A stretch of DNA of 64,000 bases from Thereva unica (GCA_949987705.1 OX465281.1:167042516-167106515), one strand, 5' to 3'. Counted from the stretch's first letter, positions 1 to 10,301 are shown. Numbers and translations are program-made. The notes: generated by a model from the sequence alone, not told the origin.

Positions 1-720
1 GTCGTCCTAGAAAATATTGAAGCAAGTACAGTAGCTAGAAACTTTGTAGAGCGTATTGTCCGCCTACACGGCATCCCACAGTCTCTGCTCACAGATCAAG
101 GATCAAATTTTCTTAGCGCCATGCTTAAGGAGGTGACAAAGTTGCTTAACATTAAGCAACTTCACACCACGCCATATCACCCCCAAACAAATGGTGCCTT
201 GGAAAGGAGTCACCGAACCTTGGCCGAATACCTCAGGCACTATGTGAACAGAGATCCTCTTACATGGGACACATGGGTTCCTTATGCCATGTTCGTCTAT
301 AACACCACCCCACATTCGAGTACTAACTATACTCCACATGAGCTCTTATACGGATTTCCCGCCAAGATACCCTCCAACCTTCGGTATGAGCCCGATCCTC
401 TTTATAACTATGACAGTTATGCAAAAGAACTCAAGGCCAGGTTACAACGTGGACACAAGATAGCGAAAGAACTAATTATTACAAGCAAAGAAAAGACAAA
501 AAGGCACTATGACAAAAATTCCGGTCCAAAAACTTTCAATTTAAATGACCAAGTCCTGGTCAAAATTAACGCCAGAAAAAATAAGCTTTCGCCCTTATGG
601 GAAGGACCTTTCCCAGTAGTGGCTACTAATTCCACCGAAAATACAACGGTGAGGATCCGAAACAAGAATCGCACTATACATAATAACAACTTAAAGTTGT
701 TCACGGATAGTTCGAAATAA
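1..720 (+). pseudogene. pol: pol fragment: C-terminal half of retroviral integrase (GypA-1)
   Basis: The open frame runs from base 1 to the stop at 718-720, so the gene is cut by the window edge. It holds the second catalytic Asp (TDQGSNF, codon 94-96) and the catalytic Glu (GALERSH, codon 202-204) with 35 residues between them, the DD35E spacing of gypsy integrases. The first Asp lies outside the window. Near the C-terminus is a GPF/Y-like module (LWEGPFPVV). The enzyme would insert element cDNA into the host genome. The same sequence is 32928-33647 in GypA-2. Confidence 0.9.
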
Positions 721-792
721 AAAAAAAATAAAAAACCCAGTACTTTTATATTCCTACTATAAGACACCCTTAGCATAAGCCCATTCTAAATA

Positions 793-806
793 GTTTTACT
801 TTCTAG
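793..806 (+). promoter_or_regulatory. candidate env 3' splice site
   Basis: A pyrimidine-rich run ends in TTTCTAG at 800-806, just upstream of env. The env frame is open from about 795 but has no ATG before the hydrophobic leader. Errantivirus env is known to be made from a spliced message whose start comes from an upstream exon, so this AG (805-806) is a reasonable acceptor. It is inferred from sequence only; GypA-2 has the same site at 33732-33733. Confidence 0.45.
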
Positions 807-1269
807 GCTACTGATATACGTATGGTTCCTTACTGCGCCGTTAGCCTCAGGAGAAGAAGCTGTGAATATTACCCGGTTACAGACAAACCCTGGAATTTAT
901 TTTGAAAACATAGGGAAGGCAAACCTGTACAGCAACGAATGGCAGGTGATAATATACTATGACCTAATTAACTTTAAGTACGAGTTAGGGAAACTAACGG
1001 GATATGAAAATAAGATTCAAATATTATGTAACCAACACTCTCACGAGAGTGTTACCCTTTTATGCGCCGCGATAACCCAACAATTTTCATCTATAATGTC
1101 CGACCTAAAAGAAAAAAGTAAACTTCTCGATGTTGACTCTTCGCGTAGTAAAAGAGGATTGTTTAACGCGATAGGAACCCTCAGCAAAACCCTCTTTGGC
1201 ACGTTGAATGAAGACGATGCTGCGAGATATAATGAGCAAATAGAACTAGTAAAAAAACGACCAAAATGA
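807..1269 (+). pseudogene. env: env, N-terminal part (GypA-1)
   Basis: First half of an errantivirus-type envelope protein. The frame encodes a hydrophobic signal-peptide-like segment at about 807-850 (LLIYVWFLTAPLAS), then a surface part, a dibasic cleavage-type site (SRSKR) at about 1140-1155 and a hydrophobic GLFNAIG stretch like the fusion peptide of baculovirus-F/errantivirus envelopes. No ATG precedes the leader, as expected for a spliced env; the first usable in-frame start is a GTG at 862. The frame stops at 1267-1269, and the rest of env is read in the next frame from 1253 on, so env is broken near the A-run at 1251-1257. The same break is in GypA-2. Confidence 0.8.
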
Positions 1270-1270
1270 A

Positions 1271-2647
1271 ATGCTTGGTCTCATGAAAAATCAAACTATG
1301 ATAATAGAGACTACGGCGAATATTTTTAATAAAAGTCGCCTTCATATACAAGAGCAGTTCAGGCACATTGACAGCAAACTAAGTAAACTTGATAAAAGCG
1401 TGAATTTACTTCACTCCGACACGGTTCAGGCAAACGTAGGACTCGAGCTCGAATCCCTCATTTCCTTAACCACGATAATGACCATGCGCTACCAAGCGGC
1501 ATTAAATGCTCTACTAGACCTGGTAACGGATGTGAGACACGGAAAACCGCACCCCTCAATTATCACGCCCAGGCAGGTTAATAAGTTACTAACAGATATA
1601 CAACAACAACTACCAAACCACCTTACCCTACCTATAACAAGAGGCAGAGATAGTGAGCTGCAAATTTATAGACTAGGTCGCATTGCAACGGCCATCTTAA
1701 AAGATAAAATAATATTCGAGCTCAAGATACCATTACCCTTCCGCGAGAACTACCAGCTATATAAAGTGGTTCCAATACCAACCCACCATCAGACCGATTT
1801 CATATATATAGAACCATCCTTAGAATATCTAGTAGTGGACTATAATCGAGAACACTATTACACTTTAAATAAGCTAGATTTGGCAAACTGCTTAACGCAG
1901 GATCTCCAACAGTATCTTTGCCGGATCATCCACCCGATATTTAATGTCCACTTCGAAAACAACTTATGCGAAATAGATCTGCTAATGCACGATACAGAAA
2001 TCCCTGAAACTTGTCACATCAGGTCATTACCAAAAACTAACTACTGGATTCAACTGAACCAGCCTAACAAATGGCTATTTGTTATAGACAAACCAATGAC
2101 CATAGATATAGTGTGCCATGACAAAATCACTGCCCATCCCATTAATGGTAGTGGCATTATGGAGATTAAGCCAAACTGTTACTTAAGGAGTAAAGAACTT
2201 ACCATCCAAGCACATAATATTCGGAAGTCGACCTTAAATAGTTATTATCTACCTACGATCAACCTATCGCAAAGCCTAAACCATAGTACCAATTCTGACA
2301 AATTTCCAAAGGTACCTAAATCATTTCTGATAAAATACAACGGTGACAATGAGTTGGACGAACTTAGCAAGAAAATCCAGCAACAAAAGGAAAATGAAAA
2401 CATGAAATTAGGTACTAGCAAAGCTCATATTATCCACCATTATACAATATCCTATTTACTCCTCTTATCGGTAATGACCATTGTTTTTTTTCTTCTAAAA
2501 AAGAGATGCGCCGCACGATTAAATCCAAATCACACACTAGTCATAAATGCCGGAAATGAAACCCCAAATCGCACGCTAGCCATAAATCCGGGAAATGAAA
2601 GTCCTGAAGCACACCCTGAGAGACCTTACGTATTAACAGTAGGTTAA
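1271..2647 (+). pseudogene. env: env, C-terminal part (GypA-1)
   Basis: Second half of env in a shifted frame; open from 1253 with its first ATG at 1271. It continues the ectodomain, with a leucine/isoleucine-rich helical region soon after the fusion peptide and several cysteines in the middle, then one transmembrane segment near 2443-2505 (ISYLLLLSVMTIVFFLL) and a short basic/polar tail with a small repeat (NPNHTLVINAGNETPN / NRTLAINPGNESPE). The layout is that of a gypsy-type class I-like envelope anchored at its C-terminus. 34198-35574 is the second copy. Confidence 0.8.
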
Positions 2648-2887
2648 ATTGCTTTTCATTTTTATACACTATAAGCAAACAATATATCCATCAACGAAAA
2701 TAAAAGATTAAATAAATAAAATGCATGATTAAGTAAAGATAGAGATTACGTACAGGTTAGCACTTACGTAAACTTATGGTATAAAATACAAGCTATCAAT
2801 ATATGTATTAATGAAAGTAAACGAAAACAAAATAATGATTAAATAAAGAGAAACCTTAAAGGTTAAGTCTTTTCCAAAGTAATATAA
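2648..2887 (+). other. AT-rich 3' untranslated stretch of GypA-1
   Basis: No coding potential. Very AT-rich, continuing env into the 3' untranslated region up to the GypB-1 insertion point. Its continuation on the far side of a GypB insertion is visible only in GypA-2 (41794-42105). Confidence 0.7.
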
Positions 2888-3361
2888 TGTTACGTTTTTT
2901 ACGGCTTAACGGATTCGTAGGATTAATTAAGGAATACACTTTTTAATTATCCACACAAAATTTATTTATTACGAAACAAAACACAATTTAACAATAAACA
3001 CAATTCTTACAGTTCACTATAATCACTCTCAAATTTACTATCTCGCACTATTAAATTCTATCTATCGCTTTATATTTCACTTTCAAATCACTACTTTTCA
3101 CTGTTCTCACTTTAAAACACTTTTATCGCCTTTCAAATCAGAACTGACTGATAGCGGCTGCCAGGCGCTTTTATATAGGCAGCTCCACCTTTGTCTGCTT
3201 TCTGGAACCTTCGTTTTCTGGTTCCTTGTGGTATGTTCTATGTTTCTTGAAGTTGTCTTCGCTTATCGCTCGTTAGTTTAGTACATAAATTCTTAATTCA
3301 GACAACAACCGAAAATCGTTGATTCATCCTCTCGACAAACAGATGGCGCATAATCATCATA
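2888..3361 (-). repeat. 3' LTR of GypB-1
   Basis: 474-bp LTR; on its own strand it starts TATGATGATTATGCG and ends CGTAACA. The polypurine tract (GAAGGGGGCAA on the minus strand) abuts it at 3362-3372. Looks identical to the left LTR of GypB-2 (35815-36288). Confidence 0.92.
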
Positions 3362-3372
3362 TTGCCCCCTTC

Positions 3373-5001
3373 TTAGGACTGTTCGTCCCGAACAGTTGTC
3401 CATCCTGGATCCGGCTGATGATATGGGCACAGCCTGTCTATGTGCACAATCTTCTTCTTTGCTTTGGGTCCTTGTTGAATCCTGTAGACCACATCGTTGA
3501 TCCGTGTTAGGATTTTATAGGGCCCCTCCCACTGACGCTGAAGTTTCGGAGACTTGCCTTTCCGTCTTCGAGGGTTGAACAGCCAAACGAGGTCACCTTC
3601 CTGGAATCCGCTACAGTTTGCTCGGAGGTCGTACCTTGTTTTCATCCTGCCACTGGCTATCTTGAGATTCCTCCTTGCGAGCTGGTGGATATCTGCAAGT
3701 CTATCACGAAGTTCACCGGTATAACCGCCAGTAGATTCGTTGCTTTCCACAGGTGTCCCAAATTTCAAGTCGCTTGGCAGCCGGATTTGTTTTCCAAAAA
3801 TCACACTAGAAGGGGTTTGTCCTGTGGAATTATGAACTGCTGTCCGATATGCCATTAGAAAAATAGGGATATAACTGTCCCAATCGCGCTGGTGCTCGCT
3901 AACGACTTTCCTTAAGTGCTCTAGCATTGTCCTGTTGAATCGTTCTACCATTCCATCGGATTGGGGATGAAGGGGCGTCGTCCTGGTCTTCTTCATTCCG
4001 AGTATCTTACATACTTCTTGAAAAACTTGCGATTCGAAATTTCTCCCTTGGTCAGAATGAAGCTCATGAGGAACACCAAATCTGCAGATCCAATTGTTCA
4101 CTAATTCCTCTGCAACAGTGATTGCTTCCTGATTTGGAATGGCATATGCTTCGGGCCACTTACTGAAGTAGTCCATAACCACCAAAATGTAACGATTCCC
4201 TCGGTCTGATGCTGGAAAAGGTCCCGCCACATCGATTGCAATTCTTTCAAATGGGGCTCCCACGTTGTATTGCTGCATTTCTCCTTTTGTTTTTACTCGA
4301 CGGCCTTTGCTGCTGGCACAAATTGTGCATTTACGGCACCAGTCTGTAACATCGTCCCGCATGTGAAGCCAATAGAATCTATCTCTTATTTTTGCCAAAG
4401 TTTTATTGACTCCCAGATGTCCTCCTGATGCGCCATTATGGCACTCTTCGAGAATATCTCTTATTCTACTGCGAGGGACTAACACCTGCATTCGGTGAGA
4501 GGTACCGTCAGCGGTTTCCCATTTGCGCTTTAACACTCCTCGCTCGATGTGCAATGAATCCCATTGGGCCCAATAGCTCTTCAGGGTTTCGCTTCTCTCT
4601 GCAATATCCTTCCATTCAGGCTTCTCCTCGTATTCCTTCCATGCCAGAATCGAAGAAATATCTGGCTCGTCGCGTTGGGCGTCTCGGAGTCCCTGGTCGT
4701 CCCATCCTGTCGTTGGCTCAACGGTCGTCCTTTGACACTTTTCCTCAATACGCCCACAATGTTTACAATCTTTTACGCATGGTCGCCGGGAGAGTGCATC
4801 TGCATTTCCATGGTTTCCTCCTTTTCTGTGGCCTATATTAAAGTCGTAGGACTGAAGTCTCTCGATCCATCTTGCCACTTGTCCTTCAGGATTTTTAAAT
4901 TGCATCAGCCATTTTAATGCTGCATGATCCGTTCGAAGGATGAAGTTTTGCCCATAGAGATACTTGTGGAAGTGCTTAGTTGAGTCCACGATTGCCAACA
5001 G
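3373..5001 (-). pseudogene. pol: pol, RNase H and integrase part (GypB-1)
   Basis: Continues the pol frame below a nonsense codon at 5002-5004. It covers the end of RNase H (NADALSRRP), the integrase HHCC zinc domain (H..H and CRKCTICASSK), the catalytic core (DVAGP, SDQGRNF, MVERFNR) and a GPY module (QWEGPYKIL) near the C-terminus. The stop lies next to the polypurine tract. The part is open for 541 codons, but with the upstream stop it cannot be made from the normal polyprotein. The second half of GypB-2 pol is the closest relative. Confidence 0.88.
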
Positions 5002-6123
5002 TTATCTCCTTGTGACGCAGTAATTCCGCTCCGATTTTGACAGCGCTCTACTGTAGTAAGCTATGACCTTTTCCTGCCCTTCGAAGTTTTGTGATAGCAC
5101 TGCACCAATTCCGACATTACTCGCATCTGTGTCCAATATGAATTTTTCCCCTGGCTTCAGATATGTAAGTATTGGTGCTTGGCAAAGTCCTTGCTTTAGT
5201 GTCTTGAAACTTTCCTCGCATTTTTCTGTCCAGATAAATGGTCTTCCTTTTTCTGTCAGTTTATGTAATTCCTTAGCTATGTCGGCAAAGTTCCTGACAA
5301 AACGTCTATAATAGGTGGCAAGTCCCAAGAAGCTTCGAAGTTCATGTTTATCCTTCGGTGTGGGCCAATTCTTAACTGCTGCTATTTTCTCCGGATCTGT
5401 TTGAACTCCATTGGATGAAACCACATGTCCGAGATAGTTGACTTGGTCACTGAACAGCACGCACTTTTTAGGGCTGAGTTTCAGTTGGGCAGTTCTCAAC
5501 TTTTGGAAAACCTCTCGTAAATTGCCCAGATGTTCCTCGAAACTTTTTCCAACGACGATGATATCGTCCAAATAAACCAGACAAGTCTTCCATGTCAGTC
5601 CTCGCAAAACGCATTCCATCAGTCGTTCGAATGTTGCTGGAGCATTACACAGTCCAAACGGCATAACTGTAAACTGCCACAAGCCGTGTCCTACAGAGAA
5701 GGCTGTCTTTTCGCGGTCCTCGGGGTGAATTTCGACTTGCCAATAGCCGCTCTTAAGGTCCAGGGTAGAAAACCATTGAGCTCCAGAGAGAGTATCCAGA
5801 GTGTCATCGATACGAGGTAATGGGTAGCTATCCTTTTTAGTGATGTCATTTAACCGTCGATAATCCACGCAAAACCTTGTGCTGCCATCTTTCTTTCTGA
5901 CTAGAACCACGGGAGACATCCAAGGGCTTTTCGACTCCTCTATAAGGCCTTGTCTTCTCATGTCCTCAATCATATTGGCTGCTTCTTCCCGCTTGGCTAA
6001 TGGTAGTCTTCTCGGCGGTTGCTTGATTGGCTGGGCATCTCTGGTGTCGATCCTATGTTGGACGATGTTCGTTTTTCCAAAATCATCATCTCTCATGGCG
6101 AAGATATCACTAAAATCCTCCAC
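5002..6123 (-). pseudogene. pol: pol, reverse transcriptase part (GypB-1)
   Basis: Encodes the gypsy reverse transcriptase fingers-palm ([20 protein letters not shown] catalytic box in [11 protein letters not shown]) and the start of RNase H ([15 protein letters not shown]). It ends in a TAA at 5002-5004 where GypB-2 has a GAA codon (TRRELLAIV). At about 6127 one base is missing compared with GypB-2, shifting the frame between the PR-RT linker and RT. Confidence 0.88.
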
Positions 6124-6889
6124 TAATTTCTTGCCTGGAGATACTGGTTTTGTTCAAGACAACTACTTGAGAGCACTGTGTTTACCAATTTCGTGGCCTT
6201 TGGCTTTGGTTTTGCCACCGGTTCCGTGTGAGCGCACTCCACTAATGTAATCTGTTCTGCCGGTTCTCCTTTCCCCAAAACCGTATCCTTCTTCAATCGT
6301 ATTTCGCGCTCGTTGGTATTTAGCACTCTCATGAACACCTCCCTTTTGTCATCGATGCTCACCAGACATTTTCCAATTGCTATACTTTTGGCCTGTTCCG
6401 TTTTCTCTGGTTCTATAAGGTAAAATCGGTAGCTCCCGGGATCACCATCGACTATCGCTCGTACCAATTTCTCAGCACACGGAGGAAGCACGGTATCTTC
6501 ACGAACGACGACTTTCAGCTGCGAATAACAAGTGGAACCTGTCGCTATTGGGATCTCCTTGTTGCCATATCTCAGTATTTCCTCTCCGATGTCCAGTAGA
6601 ATTTTATGTGCTTTCATAAAGTCCAGACCGAGAATACACTCGTCTGTTATATCAGCTACCAGGAACGAATGTGAAAATCCAATGTCAGCAAGAACCACAT
6701 CCAACATAATTTCCCCGTGTAATCGTACTGGCTAACAGATTTTGAAGCACCAGTATCTACAGTTATTGTGCATTTTTCGGCTCCAATCTTTCCATCGATG
6801 ACAAGGCTGTTGCCACTACGCTGCGGTTGTTTGATAGTGGTGATGATGACACCGGGGGCTTCGATTTCCCCGACTGACTCCTGCCCCAT
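6124..6889 (-). pseudogene. pol: pol, protease and linker (GypB-1)
   Basis: Start of pol in the -1 frame relative to gag; an ATG at 6887-6889 lies in the loop of the frameshift hairpin. Contains the retropepsin motif TVDTGASKSV, but a 73-nt deletion near 6733 (bases present in GypB-2 at 39662-39734) shifts the frame just after it, and the distal part (ILGLDFMKAH, 6123-6707) is read in another frame. The protease is therefore dead here. Confidence 0.85.
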
Positions 6890-6913
6890 GGAGTCAGTCT
6901 TTATTCGTTTCCC
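6872..6913 (-). promoter_or_regulatory. -1 ribosomal frameshift signal, gag/pol junction of GypB-1
   Basis: On the minus strand: slippery heptamer GGGAAAC (6913-6907) in zero-frame phase G-GGA-AAC, a 7-nt spacer that includes the gag stop, then a perfect 10-bp stem (6899-6890 with 6881-6872) with an 8-nt loop. Gag is in one frame and pol in the -1 frame, as this signal requires. The form matches known retroviral -1 frameshift sites. The stem differs from that of GypB-4 by a compensatory change. Confidence 0.8.
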
Positions 6914-8340
6914 TGCTGCTGTCTGCGGGGAGACACGGAGTCATTGTTTTCGGCCTCCCTCTGGTCGCTTTTCTGGCGATGTCCGCATTTTTCACAGCAA
7001 GTTCCGCCACTCCTATTTTCGGTTGATTCTGTTCTTCTTCGCTTTCTGCAATTCCTTTGCAAATGACCCGGTTCACTACAGTTCCAGCATCGGAGTCGAC
7101 CGCGTACTTCCGCTGCATTCATTCTGTTGCAAATATCCTCTGTTGTGTGGATCTCTCTGAGGCGGACTGCACTTCTTGATGCTTGCTTCGCTGCCTCGTA
7201 TGCCAGAGCATATGCCAAAACTTCAGCGGTATTCTTCTTTCCGGCCAATCTCGCTGCTTGTTGTAGATCTCGGTCGGCAAAAGAGTTAAGAAAGGCCTCT
7301 CTTGCTACTTCGTTGATGTAATCTTGGCCGAAACTAGGATAAGCCAGATGCACTAACCTCTCGATATCGGCGCATAGTTGTTGTAAAGTTTCTCCTGGCT
7401 TTTGAAGTCTGTTTCGAAGTTGAAGTCGATAAACCTCTTGCAGGTGCTGATCACCGTAACGCATTTCCAGCGCTTGAACTAAGAACCCGTAGCTGTTGCG
7501 ATGTTCCGCTGGTATTGACTGCAATATTTCTGCTGCTGTACCCCTTAGTGACAAAGTTAAGGCCATTGCTTTTTCCTCCTCAGTCCAGAAATTGCCTGCT
7601 GCTGCTGCTTCGAATTGGAGCTTGTAAGTAGGCCATGGGCTTTGCCCGTCGAAAGTTGGAGGCTGCAGTTTCCTAACTCCGATGACTTCATGAGATGCCG
7701 TCGCTGGGTGGTGAATCTTTACCCTTTCCAGGTCGGCTCTGACCGATTCTAGTTCCATCTTCAACTTTTCATCGTTTTCCCTCATGGAATTTTCGAGCTT
7801 TTCCTTCATGGAATTTTCGAGCTTTTCCAGATCATTCCTCACATTTGCCTTGATCGAAGATTCGAGATTTTCCAGATCATTCCTCACATTTTCCTTTACG
7901 TTATCTAGCTTTTTATCAACAGAGAGTGACATTAGTTCGAATTTTTGCTCCATCTGGTTTCTCTGTTCCTCCATCGACTCTTTGAGCTCTGCTAACGAGC
8001 GTTTATGAACTACTGCTACCAATTTCTGTTCATCTTTTAGCGCCAACACTTCTGCCTTGATCTCTGCTGATGCACGTTCTTGCGCTGCTGATGACCCTTC
8101 TTGCGCTTCCTTCATCACCATCAATGTTTTGAAAAGTTCTGCCATACTCACTGTCGTTTCTTCTGGCTCCTCTTCTACCTCGCCTTCAAACATGTAGGAT
8201 TCAGGATCCTTACCTTCGTTCACCATAGCTTCTCGAAGCAGGGCGGTTAGGGCATTTTTAGCCCCCACCGTTGATAACGAGCGCTTACTTCATTCTCTTT
8301 TCAACTCCACAATGCGCAAATCCACTAATTTTCGACCCAT
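6901..8340 (-). pseudogene. gag: gag (GypB-1)
   Basis: Start codon at 8338-8340 by comparison with GypB-2, but a TGA at 8290-8292 interrupts codon 17; the rest is open from 8268 to the stop at 6901-6903. N-terminal part: SAP-like short helix region (GRKLVDLR), then a long charged coiled coil with repeats (KENVRNDLENLESSIKANV), then a capsid-like region (PPTFDGQSPWPTYKLQFEAA) and one CCHC zinc knuckle (CWNCSEPGHLQRNC) with a basic tail. Gag would build the virus-like particle and bind RNA. Confidence 0.85.
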
Positions 8341-8437
8341 TTTATTATTATGTCTTTAGTTCGTACTCACAAAATTAAATTCCGGTCACAATAGTTTTTA
8401 AAAAAAAATTCACTTATTTCACTTATCTCTTAATTAA

Positions 8438-8454
8438 TCCCACTTCTGACACCA
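8438..8454 (-). other. primer-binding site, GypB-1
   Basis: TGGTGTCAGAAGTGGGA on the minus strand, complementary to the 3' end of a tRNA whose acceptor stem is GTCAGRA with A discriminator, which fits insect tRNA-Leu. It lies 2 nt inside the 5' LTR. The tRNA assignment is from general knowledge of acceptor stems. Confidence 0.8.
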
Positions 8455-8456
8455 AT

Positions 8457-8938
8457 TGCTACGTTTTTACGGCTTAACGGATTCGTAGGATTAATTAAGG
8501 AATACACTTTTTAATAATCCACACAACAATTTATTTATCATAAACCAAAACACAATTTAATTACTAACACAATTCTTACAGTTCATTATAATCACTTTCA
8601 ATTTAGTAACTCGCACTATTAAATTCTATCTATCGCTTTTTATTTCACTATAAATCACCACTTTTCACTTTGGAACACTTGTATCGCCTTTATAATCAAA
8701 AACTGACTCGATAGCGGCTGCCAGGCGCTTTTATATAGGCAGCTCCACCTTTGTCTACTTTCTGGAACCTTCGTTTTCTGGTTCCTTGTGGTATGTTCTA
8801 TGTTTCTTTTAGTTTCGACCAGCTTGAAGTTGTCTTCGCTTATCGCTCGTTAGTTTAGTACATAAATTCTTAATTCAGACAACAACCGAAAATCGTTGAT
8901 TCATCCTCTCGACAAACAGATGGCGCATAATCATCACA
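8457..8938 (-). repeat. 5' LTR of GypB-1
   Basis: 482 bp, starts TGTGATGATT and ends at TGCTACG (plus view; TGTTACG in the other copies). Contains the same TATA element as other GypB LTRs. It is clearly different from the 3' LTR of the same element and closer to the LTRs of GypB-3/4. Confidence 0.9.
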
Positions 8939-9169
8939 ATATATATTCAAACAAACAAAGATAAAAATACTTACCATGCAAAAAGCCTCCATTTGACAGC
9001 CGTAAGATAAACAAGAACAGCTGATCGGACATCGCACGCAGATCTAGTACATAAACCCGAAATTATGTACTTCGAGAACGAAGCCCCCTACTACAAGATA
9101 GCCGCATCATTGTTCGAGTAGAAATAAATACCGACGCACAGACGGCGTTAAATCAGATTGCTTTTAATC
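8939..9169. other. unassigned sequence
   Basis: About 230 bp between the GypB-1 5' LTR and the BEL-F LTR. I find no coding frame, repeat or match elsewhere in the window. It may be old flanking DNA or part of another transposon. Confidence 0.4.
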
Positions 9170-9662
9170 TGTTCAATGTCCCGGTGAACAACCCGTGGCT
9201 GCAACCATCAGCAAGTACGAAGAACAATAATTAGGTCAACCAATGCTGAAACAACTACGCTCAGCAGTTGGGAAATTGCGACAGGTTGTGACAGGCAATA
9301 ACCCCCGGGTTCATCATTCCAATCAGCCAGCACGCACCTACCATCGTTGGACAGTGAGGGCAGTGAGTACCACGCCGCCGCGAAAGCAACAGTCAGAATT
9401 ACAGTCAGAATTATTATGAAGTTTATATTATCTTAAAGTCATTGTGTATCAATTAAAGTGTTTTCATTGTTCTTGTATTTATATTATCTCAAATTCCTTG
9501 TGTATTAATTAAAGTGTTTCATTATTCTTGTATTTATATCATATCAAATTCATTGTGTATTAATTAAAGTGGTTTTCATTATTTTGAATCTACATCTTTT
9601 AATGTGTGAGTGAGTGTAGCAACCAAGGACAAACCACGGAAGGAAGAAAGAGGCAAAAAACA
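9170..9662 (+). repeat. 5' LTR of BEL-F
   Basis: 493 bp, starting TGTTCAATGTCCCGG and ending CAAAAAACA directly before a primer-binding site. The first 40 bp recur inverted at 10037-10077, next to the env tail of BEL-M, so BEL-F and BEL-M are the same or a closely related family. The 3' third holds a tandem array (9422-9590). Confidence 0.8.
9422..9590 (+). repeat. three tandem units of about 56 bp in the BEL-F LTR
   Basis: Units begin near 9422, 9478 and 9533, each with TTTATATYATMT, then a TTGTGTATYAATTAAAGTG core. They differ by a few substitutions and a 1-2 bp length change, so the array is not brand new. Confidence 0.85.
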
Positions 9663-9663
9663 T

Positions 9664-9681
9664 TGGTCCTTCGAGCCGGAT
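9664..9681 (+). other. primer-binding site, BEL-F
   Basis: TGGTCCTTCGAGCCGGAT, 1 nt after the LTR. Complementary to the 3' end of tRNA-Tyr (acceptor stem CCTTCGA). The same site occurs in BEL-E at 58009. Confidence 0.8.
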
Positions 9682-10036
9682 TCATCTTGGAATCAGCAGT
9701 CATCGTTAAATTAATAAAATAACCTTGTATCACGTAAGTCCCATTTTCCCTTCCTTAAGTGCAATGCATTTAATTAAATACTTTAATTAAATAACATCAA
9801 AATAAATTGATAGATCGTTTAAATAAAATAAAACCTTCTTTTTCTGTAATTCTATATATTTACATAACTCTAAATCAAAAATAATAAAATAAAGTCACAC
9901 GTATAAACAAATACATAAATAAAAGCTTTTAATTTAAAAAAAAAAAATTTTTTTCGTGCAAGTGATTATCGTAATATCGTAAACAATGTCTAAAACTCCA
10001 ACGGAATCAAGTTCCCATGACGCATTGCATTACATT
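9682..10036 (+). pseudogene. gag: BEL-F leader and first gag codons
   Basis: AT-rich untranslated leader with a consensus 5' splice motif (GTAAGT near 9738), then an ATG at 9986 followed by 17 codons (MSKTPTESSSHDALHYI) and a TGA at 10037-10039 that lies at the junction with inverted BEL-M sequence. The leader plus short first coding stretch resembles the arrangement at 58393 in BEL-E. The rest of BEL-F is missing. Confidence 0.55.
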
Positions 10037-10077
10037 TGATGGTTGCAGCAACGGGTTGTTCACCGGGACGTTGAACA
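10037..10077 (-). repeat. first 41 bp of the BEL-M 3' LTR
   Basis: On the minus strand this starts TGTTCAACGTCCCGGTG, matching the first 41 bp of the BEL-F LTR with few changes, and follows a purine-rich AAGGCGG segment as a 3' LTR should. It breaks off where the BEL-F gag start begins. Confidence 0.75.
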
Positions 10078-10301
10078 TTTTGGGCCGCCTTGAAATATCT
10101 GTATTTCAAAGATAGAAAAAAAATACTAATTAAATGGGGTTATGTGGCTGGCATTTCCTCCGAACCACAATGGATTCCTAGTGCAAGGAGTTATTTGATG
10201 GGCGCTCCGACTCGCCCCAGATTAGGGATATAGATAAAGGATATGGAATGGAGATGAGTTTGTTTTTGGATAAAGGGGAGGAAAATGCAATGCAAGTTGG
10301 T
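10078..10301 (-). other. 3' untranslated region of BEL-M
   Basis: Noncoding stretch between the end of env and the 3' LTR start on the minus strand. No further features seen except the purine-rich AAGGCGG near the LTR. Confidence 0.6.

Larger units (their letters stand above)
1..2887 (+). mobile_element. GypA-1: 3' part of env-carrying Ty3/gypsy element
   Basis: Window-edge fragment of an errantivirus-like gypsy: end of pol (integrase), env in two frames, then an AT-rich 3' untranslated stretch. It matches 32928-35814 of GypA-2 almost base for base (constant offset 32927; I noticed a single difference in env). It ends at 2887 where GypB-1 begins, at the same site (flank ATAA) as the GypB-2 insertion in the other copy, so the two regions are copies of one already-nested locus. 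The 3' LTR of this copy is not present in the window. Confidence 0.9.
2888..8938 (-). mobile_element. GypB-1: decayed, apparently chimeric gypsy element
   Basis: Minus-strand Ty3/gypsy element with LTRs at 2888-3361 and 8457-8938, tRNA-Leu-type PBS, gag and pol. The LTRs do not match each other well: 474 versus 482 bp, with the right one carrying an AGTTTCGACCAGC segment absent from the left one but present in GypB-3 and GypB-4. The flanks (ATAA left, ATAT right) are not a duplication. Left part and flank are those of GypB-2, right part is another copy, so this looks like a recombinant. Coding regions carry several stops and frameshifts. Confidence 0.9.

Noticed and set aside
3319..3510. 63-codon plus-strand frame, repeated at 10873 and 36246
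   Set aside because: Antisense to the end of GypB pol and the LTR; recurs only because the element does.
1..3780. The duplicated segment as a pure assembly artefact
   Set aside because: Cannot be excluded, but flanks and the downstream part of GypB differ between copies and env has at least one base difference, which argues for two real loci.
8939..8942. ATAT as target duplication of GypB-1
   Set aside because: The left flank is ATAA, and the two LTRs differ, so the ends come from different copies.
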